From JAVBMO01 sp031552355 (GTDB lineage Bacteria; Bacteroidota; Bacteroidia; Bacteroidales; P3), in NCBI GenBank assembly GCA_031552355.1, contig JAVBMO010000007.1:1-12263 (forward strand): DNA of 12,263 nucleotides, given 5' to 3'. The translations under genes and the position numbers were made by a program. The notes beneath the pieces are model-generated. The model was not told the DNA's origin, did not search any database, and saw only the letters and a list, made by a program, of their open reading frames with translations. Shown in pieces: positions 7,227 through 12,263 of the stretch (its first letter is position 1; each line of letters begins with the position of its first letter).

Positions 7227-8507
7227 TTATTCTGCAATTACTATATAATAATTCTTTTTCCCTTTTTGAACCAAAATATATTTTCCATTAAGAAGCAAAC
7301 TTTCGGTGGCGACAAAATTTTCGTCCACTTTGGTTTTGTTCACAGAAAGCGCATTTTCTTTCAAGCTTCTGCGAGCTTCATTTTTAGAAGGGAAAATGCC
7401 GGTTTTGTCGGTCAAAAAATCCACAACCGGAATGCTGCCTTTCAATTCTGATAAACTGATTTTCATTTGCGGAACCCCTTCAAAAACAGACAAAAACAAT
7501 TGTTCATCAAGAGTTTGAAGACTTTCTGCAGTTCCTTTTCCAAAAAGAATTTCTGCCGCCCTGATAGCGTTTTCATAATCTTCTGCGGAATGAACCCGAG
7601 TTGTAATATCCTTGGCAAGTGCTTTTTGCAAAATTCTCAAATGTGGTTCGGCATCATGGGCAACTTCCAGTTTTTCTATCTCTTCTCTTGACAACAAGGT
7701 GAAAATCCGGATATAGCGTTTGCTGTCCTCGTCGGAACAATTCAACCAAAACTGGCAAAAAGCGTACGGGCTTGTTTTGGTGGGGTCTAACCAAACATTT
7801 CCGGATTCGGTTTTCCCGAATTTGGTTCCATCGGCTTTGGTAATCAAAGGACACGTCAAGGCAAAAGCTTCGCCATTGGCCATCCGGCGGATAAGTTCCG
7901 TTCCGGTAGTAATGTTTCCCCATTGGTCGGAACCACCCATTTGCAATTTGCAGCCTTTTGTTTTGTAAAGGTGCAAAAAGTCAAAACCTTGCAAAAGCTG
8001 GTAAGAAAATTCCGTAAATGAAAGCCCTGTGTCAAGGCGTTTTTTCACGGAGTCCTTAGCCATCATATAGTTGATGGTAATATGTTTTCCAATGTCTCTG
8101 ATAAAATCGAGAAAAAGGTAATCCTTCATCCAATCGTAGTTGTTCAGCAACTCTGCGCCGGTTTCAGAGGAATTGAAATCCAGGAATTTTTCCATTTGTT
8201 TTTTTATTCCCTGAATATTGCTGTCAATCATTTCCTTCGACAACAACTTCCGTTCATCCGATTTAAAAGACGGGTCGCCAACCATTCCGGTTGCCCCGCC
8301 GATAATTGCCAAAGGCTTATGTCCACATTCCTGAAAATGTTTCAAAATCATGATACTCACCAAATGGCCTATATGAAGAGAATCCGCTGTTGGGTCAAAA
8401 CCCACGTAAGCCGTTGTGGTTTCTTTTTGCAATTGTTCTTCAGCTCCCGGCATAATGTCGTGCAACATTCCACGCCAACGTAATTCTTCTACAAAATTTC
8501 TTTTCAT
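7227..8507 (-). CDS. tyrS: Tyrosyl-tRNA synthetase
   Basis: A class I aminoacyl-tRNA synthetase that charges tRNA-Tyr in the cytosol. At 426 residues it is the standard bacterial TyrS length. The Rossmann catalytic domain shows YVGFDPTADSLHIGHLV with the HIGH motif at 45-48, the tyrosine-binding segment FSYQLLQGFDF (167-177), GGSDQWGNI (191-199), and the KMSKS-equivalent KFGKT (229-233). After the anticodon-binding helical region, a C-terminal S4-like RNA-binding domain spans about 357-420. The ATG start is preceded by an A-rich leader and by a -7 promoter-like box only about 30 bases upstream; no T-box-like leader fits in so short a space. It is divergent from nuoA and is followed 10 bp later by the small membrane ORF. 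Confidence 0.97.
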   Translation of the reverse strand: MKRNFVEELRWRGMLHDIMPGAEEQLQKETTTAYVGFDPTADSLHIGHLVSIMILKHFQECGHKPLAIIGGATGMVGDPSFKSDERKLLSKEMIDSNIQGIKKQMEKFLDFNSSETGAELLNNYDWMKDYLFLDFIRDIGKHITINYMMAKDSVKKRLDTGLSFTEFSYQLLQGFDFLHLYKTKGCKLQMGGSDQWGNITTGTELIRRMANGEAFALTCPLITKADGTKFGKTESGNVWLDPTKTSPYAFCQFWLNCSDEDSKRYIRIFTLLSREEIEKLEVAHDAEPHLRILQKALAKDITTRVHSAEDYENAIRAAEILFGKGTAESLQTLDEQLFLSVFEGVPQMKISLSELKGSIPVVDFLTDKTGIFPSKNEARRSLKENALSVNKTKVDENFVATESLLLNGKYILVQKGKKNYYIVIAE

Positions 8508-8536
8508 TGTTGTTTCTTTATTTTCGGATTTTGCAA

Positions 8537-8544
8537 CAAAGTTA
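8537..8544 (-). promoter_or_regulatory. Candidate -7 promoter box for tyrS
   Basis: The minus strand reads TAACTTTG, an exact match to the Bacteroidetes TAnnTTTG box, 29 bases upstream of the tyrS ATG. No matching TTTG -33 element is visible at 19-21 bases. If used, the 5' leader would be only about 20-25 bases long. Confidence 0.45.
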
Positions 8545-8660
8545 AGACTTTTTTAGAACATCTTTTTTGTAAAAAATCCTTTTTCTTTGTCCATCAATAA
8601 AATACGATGCTAAAAAAGAAATTGCTGATAAATAGGAACTAAATTTAATTGAGAAAAAGA

Positions 8661-8691
8661 TTTGTGATATAGCAAATAATATTTACTTTTG
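8661..8691 (+). promoter_or_regulatory. Candidate Bacteroidetes-type promoter for the nuo operon
   Basis: TTTG at 8661-8664 and TACTTTTG at 8684-8691 are separated by 19 bases. Both boxes and the spacing match the described Bacteroidetes consensus (TTTG, 19-21 bases, TAnnTTTG). Transcription would start near 8697, giving a leader of about 50 bases before the nuoA ATG. This is the best promoter match in the window and sits in the 240-bp divergent gap 8508-8747, which otherwise holds only the tyrS box and no gene I can support. Confidence 0.65.
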
Positions 8692-8747
8692 CCTCCTATC
8701 TTAGGCATACAAGTTTTTATTTTTATATTGATAAACAACAAATTACA

Positions 8748-9101
8748 ATGTCTTCAGCATTTTTCTTAGTTGCTTTTCTGACAGCAATCACATTGGTGGC
8801 CGCAGCTACACTATTGGCTTTGCTATTAGCGCCACGCTCTTATAATCCACAAAAAGGCGAACCCTATGAGTGCGGTATTCCCACACGGGGCACTTCGTGG
8901 ATGCAATTCAAAGTTGGCTATTATTTATTTGCCATTTTATTTTTGATGTTCGACATCGAAGCTGTTTTCCTTTTTCCTTGGGCAGTTACTCTTAGAGATA
9001 TAGGCGCAGCCGGACTGGTAAGCGTATTATTTTTCATGTTTATCTTAGTATTGGGCTTGGCTTATGCTTGGCGGAAAGGAGTTTTAGTATGGGAAAAATA
9101 A
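8748..9101 (+). CDS. nuoA: NADH-quinone oxidoreductase subunit A
   Basis: NuoA (ND3 homologue) is a three-helix inner-membrane subunit at the junction between the peripheral and membrane arms of complex I, next to the quinone channel. The 117-residue product has helices at about 4-27, 56-78 and 87-107. The loop after helix 1 carries the conserved YECG (40-43, Cys42), equivalent to the ND3 loop involved in active/deactive switching in mitochondria. FDIE (68-71) in helix 2 contains the conserved acidic residues of the proton pathway. The ATG follows an A-rich leader without Shine-Dalgarno. It is the first gene of the operon, and its last 13 bases overlap the start of nuoB. Confidence 0.96.
   Translation: MSSAFFLVAFLTAITLVAAATLLALLLAPRSYNPQKGEPYECGIPTRGTSWMQFKVGYYLFAILFLMFDIEAVFLFPWAVTLRDIGAAGLVSVLFFMFILVLGLAYAWRKGVLVWEK
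9075..9081 (+). promoter_or_regulatory. Shine-Dalgarno sequence that fixes the nuoB start
   Basis: AAAGGAG lies inside the 3' end of nuoA, 7 bases before ATG 9089. Strong Shine-Dalgarno sequences are uncommon elsewhere in this window, so it both identifies the nuoB start and suggests re-initiation on the overlapping nuoA-nuoB message. Confidence 0.75.
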
Positions 9102-9697
9102 AGAAAAGCGGTATAAAAGGCATTAAAACCGAAGAATTTAAAGACAACGAATCGTTAGATAAATATGTTGCCGAACTTCAAGCCAATGGCGTGAATGTGG
9201 TTCTCAGTACCATAGACGAACTTATTAACTGGGGGCGTTCCAACTCTGTTTGGCCTCTTACTTTTGCCACCAGTTGCTGCGGAATTGAATTTATGAGTGT
9301 CGGTGCAGCTCGTTACGATTTTGCCCGTTTTGGGTTTGAGGTAACCCGTTCAAGTCCGCGCCAATCCGATGTGATTGTGGTAGCAGGAACGATTGTAAAT
9401 AAAATGGCGCCTGTTCTAAAACGTTTGTATGATCAAATGTCGGAACCAAAATATGTGGTAGCCATGGGAAGCTGTGCCATTTCAGGCGGCCCTTTCTGCA
9501 ATTCGTACCATGTAGTTGAAGGTGTTGAAAAACTGCTTCCTGTTGATGTTTTTGTTCCCGGTTGCCCACCGCGTCCGGAATCATTGCTTTACGGCTTGAT
9601 GCAATTGCAACGCAAAATGAAAGCCGAAGACTTTGTGGAAAAAGCATTCCGCAAACAAAAAGAAACAAAAAAACAAAAGGCAGAAGCAGCAAAATAA
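9089..9697 (+). CDS. nuoB: NADH-quinone oxidoreductase subunit B
   Basis: NuoB (PSST homologue) holds the terminal [4Fe-4S] cluster N2, which passes electrons to quinone in the connecting part of complex I. The 202-residue product contains all four cluster ligands: the tandem Cys63-Cys64 in ATSCCGIEFM, Cys129 in VAMGSCAISGGPF, and Cys159 in VPGCPPRPE. The quinone-site segment ARFGFEVTRSSPRQSD is also intact. I chose ATG 9089 over an in-frame TTG at 9068 because it has a well-spaced AAAGGAG and overlaps nuoA by only 13 bp. The C-terminus is a Lys/Gln-rich tail of about 20 residues. In most Bacteroidota the next gene would be nuoC or nuoCD; here a nuclease gene starts 18 bp later. Confidence 0.96.
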   Translation: MGKIKKSGIKGIKTEEFKDNESLDKYVAELQANGVNVVLSTIDELINWGRSNSVWPLTFATSCCGIEFMSVGAARYDFARFGFEVTRSSPRQSDVIVVAGTIVNKMAPVLKRLYDQMSEPKYVVAMGSCAISGGPFCNSYHVVEGVEKLLPVDVFVPGCPPRPESLLYGLMQLQRKMKAEDFVEKAFRKQKETKKQKAEAAK

Positions 9698-9715
9698 AGA
9701 ATTTTACATTTTATC

Positions 9716-10762
9716 ATGCAAGTCAAACAGCAAACGAATTCATCAATTGATTACAATCAATTCCTTGTAGAAATCAAGGAACGAATTCGTGGCGCCCAAT
9801 ACCAAGCCATGAAAGCTGTAAATAAGGAAATGATTCAGCTGTATTGGGATATTGGCAAACAAATTACAGAAAAGCAAAAAGAACTGGGCTGGGGCAAATC
9901 TGTTGTTGAAATATTATCAAAAGATTTGCAAAAAGAATTTCCCGGAATACAAGGATTTGGATCTCGAAATCTTTGGTATATGTATCAATTCTACAATGAA
10001 TACCACGAAAATGAATTTCTGCAACCATTAGTTGCAGAAATTAGTTGGACTAAACATGTAGTTATTATAACCAAGTGTAAAGATAATCAGGAAAGACAAT
10101 TCTATATTTTAGCGACCAAAAAATTCGGCTGGACAAAAGATTTGTTAACAAACAAAATAGAGGCAAAGACTTACGAAAAATATTTACTCGGACAAACCAA
10201 TTTTGATGTAACGCTTCCTGAAAGCATAAAAAACCAAGCCATTTTAGCGGTCAAAGATGATTATATTTTCGATTTTCTTAATTTGAACGAAAATCATTTG
10301 GAAGCCGAATTGGAACAAGCATTGATAAAAAATATTCGTTCTTTTCTTATTGAATTTGGAACAGATTTTACATTTGTTGGAAATCAGTATCGTATTGAAT
10401 TAGACGGAGAAGAATACTTTATTGATTTGCTGTTATTTCATCGAAAATTACAGTGTTTGGTAGCTGTGGAACTGAAAATAGGACAATTTATTCCTGAACA
10501 TAAGGGGAAAATGGAATTTTATTTAAATTTGTTGAACGACAGAGTAAAACTTCCCCACGAAAATGATTCAATAGGAATTATTATTTGTAAATCGAAAAAA
10601 AGAATGATTGTGGAGTATGCTTTGAAAGATTCTAATAAACCTATTGGCATTGCGACTTACAGTTTGTCAAAAGATTTACCAGAATCATATAAGCAATTGC
10701 TTCCCGAAGCAGGCGAAATTGCTAAAAAATTAAATGTGTTTTTAGAAGAAAGTAATATATAA
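9716..10762 (+). CDS. DUF1016 (YhcG-family) PDDEXK nuclease-domain protein
   Basis: A 348-residue protein of the COG4804/DUF1016 family, predicted nucleases of the restriction-endonuclease-like superfamily. The N-terminal DUF1016_N domain (about 13-150) shows the typical VEIKERIRGAQYQAMKAVN and LYWDIGKQI (42-50), then FPGIQGFGSRNLWYMYQFY. The C-terminal domain (about 175-335) has the nuclease core: ELEQAL (198-203), FIDLLLFHRKLQCLVAVELKIG with Asp237 and the E-x-K pair Glu252/Lys254, then the helix EHKGKMEFYLNLL and GIIICKSK (287-294). All predicted catalytic residues are present, so it appears intact. The substrate is unknown; relatives often sit in accessory or restriction-related regions. 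It lies between nuoB (18 bp) and nuoCD (44 bp) on the same strand and has no role in complex I that I know of. Lines I counted are 28-33% GC, below its nuo neighbours (38-47%), suggesting acquisition by transfer. The ATG has no clear Shine-Dalgarno. Confidence 0.9.
   Translation: MQVKQQTNSSIDYNQFLVEIKERIRGAQYQAMKAVNKEMIQLYWDIGKQITEKQKELGWGKSVVEILSKDLQKEFPGIQGFGSRNLWYMYQFYNEYHENEFLQPLVAEISWTKHVVIITKCKDNQERQFYILATKKFGWTKDLLTNKIEAKTYEKYLLGQTNFDVTLPESIKNQAILAVKDDYIFDFLNLNENHLEAELEQALIKNIRSFLIEFGTDFTFVGNQYRIELDGEEYFIDLLLFHRKLQCLVAVELKIGQFIPEHKGKMEFYLNLLNDRVKLPHENDSIGIIICKSKKRMIVEYALKDSNKPIGIATYSLSKDLPESYKQLLPEAGEIAKKLNVFLEESNI
9734..9790 (+). repeat. Nested inverted repeats over the first codons of the nuclease gene
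   Basis: Outer arms ACGAATTC (9734-9741) and GAATTCGT (9783-9790) are exact reverse complements. They enclose two more inverted repeats: AATTGATT/AATCAATT (9745-9752/9755-9762) and CCTTG/CAAGG (9763-9767/9775-9779). Together they could fold as a three-way junction in RNA or DNA, from 18 bases after the ATG. The arms are short and AT-rich, so chance is possible. Confidence 0.4.
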
Positions 10763-10771
10763 AAACTCAAC

Positions 10772-10797
10772 TTTGTAACCCCAAAAGGTTAACCAAA
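10772..10797 (+). other. Weak hairpin in the nuclease-nuoCD gap
   Basis: TAACC (10776-10780) pairs with GGTTA (10787-10791) around a 6-base loop, and TTTG (10772-10775) can pair with CAAA (10794-10797) across a 2-base bulge. It fills much of the 44-bp gap between the nuclease stop and nuoCD. No T-run follows, so it is not a convincing terminator; it could be an RNA-processing or stabilising element, or chance. Confidence 0.3.
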
Positions 10798-10806
10798 TTT
10801 CAGAAT

Positions 10807-12263
10807 ATGGAATTTATTAAAAAAATTATAGAGCAAAACCCCGATATTGAACTTATTGAAAGCGGACAATATCCGATGATTGTTGTTCCTTACGAAAAGT
10901 TGCACGATGTTGTTTTGAGGCTTCGTTGTGAAGCGCATTACGACTATCTTTCGGCGCTTATTGGCATGGATTGGGGCGAAAGCCTTGGCGTTTTGTATTA
11001 TCTCTCGCCTTCAACGGCTTTGGATAAATTAGTGGTTTTGAAAGCCTCTACCACAGATAGAGCTAATCCACAGCTATTTACCATAAGCGATATTTTCGAA
11101 ACGGCCAATCTGAACGAACGAGAGGTGTATGCAATGTTTGGGATTAAGTTTATCAACCATCCCGATATGCGTAAACTTTTCTTGAATGAAAGCTGGAATG
11201 GTTATCCTTTCCGTAAAGATTATGATGCTGATCCTGAAAAGAATCCATTGAAATTGGAAAGCGAAGAAATGAGCGATAAATTGACTCATCTTACTTTCTC
11301 CACAGAAAAAGGCGTTCAGGAAGAAGCCAAAGAACTTTTTGGCAAAGAAGAATATGTGGTAAATATTGGGCCTCAACACCCTGCTACCCATGGCGTTTTG
11401 CATTTCCGCGTTTCACTCGATGGTGAAATTATCAATAAAATAGATGTCAATTTAGGATATATCCATCGTGGTGTGGAAAAAATGTGCGAAAGCATGACCT
11501 ATCCGCAAACCCTGCATTTGACCGACCGTTTGGATTATCTTTCGGCACATATCAACCGCCATGCGCTTTGCATGTGTATTGAAAATGCCATGCAAGTCGA
11601 AATTCCTGAACGGGCCCAATATATTCGTACCATGATGGACGAATTAGGCCGCGTTGCATCGCACTTATTGGGATGGGCTTGTATGTGTATGGATATGGGC
11701 GCTTTAACCGCTTTTATTTATGGCATGCGCGACCGCGAAAAAATCATCAAAATATTTGAACAAAATTGCGGTGGACGTTTGATTATGAATTACAATGTAA
11801 TCGGCGGCGTGATGTACGACATTAAACCCGATTTTCAAAAACAAGTTAAAGAGTTTATTCCTTACATGCGTAAAATGATGAAGGAATACCATCAAATATT
11901 TACAGGAAATGTAATTGCCAAAGAACGGATGATTGGGGTAGGAATTCTTTCAAAAGAACAGGCTATTTCGTATGCAGTAACCGGACCTTCAGGCAGAGCA
12001 TCGGGCTTTAGCTGCGATATTCGCAAATATCGTCCGTATGCCGCTTACAATAAGGTGGATTTCAAAGAAGTAATCCGTACCGAAGGCGATTCGTTTGCGC
12101 GTTATATGGTTCGTTTGGATGAAATTGAACAATCGTTGCGTATTTTGGAACAATTGGTGGACAATATTCCCGAAGGCGATTATTTTGTAAAACAAAAACC
12201 GATAATAAAATTACCCGAAGGTGATTATTTCCAAATGGCAGAAGCTGCCCGTGGAATTTTCGG
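10807..12263 (+). CDS. nuoCD: NADH-quinone oxidoreductase subunit C/D fusion (3' truncated by window edge)
   Basis: This frame is open to the window end (485 complete codons visible). Residues 1 to about 141 form a short NuoC (30-kDa subunit) domain ending with the signature NEREVYAMFGI, HPDMRK and WNGYPFRKDY (about 130-139). After a linker, NuoD (49-kDa subunit) starts near residue 180 with GPQHPATHG (188-196). His195 and Tyr244 (in DRLDYLSAH) correspond by motif and by their 49-residue spacing to Thermus Nqo4 His38 and Tyr87, which contact the quinone headgroup. LGYIHRGVEK, DELGRVASHLL and VTGPSGRASG are also present. The C/D fusion is usual in Bacteroidota and Enterobacteria. By comparison with NuoD length about 45-50 residues are missing. 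The ATG has no Shine-Dalgarno. One oddity: the NuoC motif has Ala where Asp is usual (EVYAMFG rather than EVYDMFG). Confidence 0.96.
   Translation, partial: MEFIKKIIEQNPDIELIESGQYPMIVVPYEKLHDVVLRLRCEAHYDYLSALIGMDWGESLGVLYYLSPSTALDKLVVLKASTTDRANPQLFTISDIFETANLNEREVYAMFGIKFINHPDMRKLFLNESWNGYPFRKDYDADPEKNPLKLESEEMSDKLTHLTFSTEKGVQEEAKELFGKEEYVVNIGPQHPATHGVLHFRVSLDGEIINKIDVNLGYIHRGVEKMCESMTYPQTLHLTDRLDYLSAHINRHALCMCIENAMQVEIPERAQYIRTMMDELGRVASHLLGWACMCMDMGALTAFIYGMRDREKIIKIFEQNCGGRLIMNYNVIGGVMYDIKPDFQKQVKEFIPYMRKMMKEYHQIFTGNVIAKERMIGVGILSKEQAISYAVTGPSGRASGFSCDIRKYRPYAAYNKVDFKEVIRTEGDSFARYMVRLDEIEQSLRILEQLVDNIPEGDYFVKQKPIIKLPEGDYFQMAEAARGIF

Noticed and set aside
8607..8642. Eleven-codon ORF (ATG to TAA) in the tyrS-nuoA gap
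   Set aside because: It lies upstream of the likely nuo promoter, has no ribosome-binding site and is too short to distinguish from chance.
9068..9088. Upstream in-frame TTG start for nuoB
   Set aside because: It would cover the Shine-Dalgarno sequence of ATG 9089, uses a rare start, and adds seven residues with no family support.
9698..9715. Target-site duplication or attachment site flanking the nuclease gene
   Set aside because: I compared the 18-bp left gap with the 44-bp right gap and found no shared direct repeat beyond trivial AT-rich words.

Overview
The window looks like the chromosome of a Bacteroidota (Bacteroidetes) bacterium. The evidence is: a fused nuoC-nuoD gene; mutY next to ssb; promoter-like boxes matching the Bacteroidetes pattern TTTG-N19-TAnnTTTG; start codons that mostly lack a Shine-Dalgarno sequence and sit behind A-rich leaders; and protein motifs typical of the phylum. 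Hand-counted lines run about 38-47% GC in the nuo genes. I cannot name a genus.

Layout. Positions 1-930 (+) hold the C-terminal half of dxs (isoprenoid precursor synthesis), cut by the left edge. It converges, 11 bp apart, on a long minus-strand block. Read in the direction of transcription (right to left), that block is: tyrS (8507-7227); an unlisted 28-residue single-membrane-segment ORF (7216-7130); a two-segment membrane protein of unknown function (7133-6516); a terminator-like hairpin; acpH (6434-5853); mutY (5822-4734); ssb (4629-4210); a second strong hairpin; a secreted SIMPL/DUF541 protein (4111-3413); murG (3404-2310); and murC (2294-942). Apart from the two hairpins and the 104-bp mutY-ssb gap, spacing is tight, so I infer at least three units: tyrS-smORF-membrane protein, acpH-mutY(-ssb), and SIMPL-murG-murC.

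A 240-bp divergent intergenic region (8508-8747) carries promoter-like boxes for tyrS and for the plus-strand nuo operon. The operon starts with nuoA and nuoB, which overlap by 13 bp. It is then interrupted by a DUF1016/YhcG-family PDDEXK nuclease gene (9716-10762), and continues with nuoCD, which runs off the right edge. NuoA, NuoB and NuoCD belong to the membrane-arm junction and quinone/N2 region of respiratory complex I.

Most of the window is housekeeping: cell-wall precursor synthesis, DNA repair, translation, respiration. The parts worth a second look are the AT-richer nuclease gene placed between nuoB and nuoCD, with nested inverted repeats over its first codons; the small ORF translationally coupled to an unknown membrane protein behind tyrS; and a hairpin between ssb and the SIMPL gene whose pairing fits only minus-strand RNA. 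I see no tRNA, rRNA, CRISPR array, transposase or obvious new multi-gene system.
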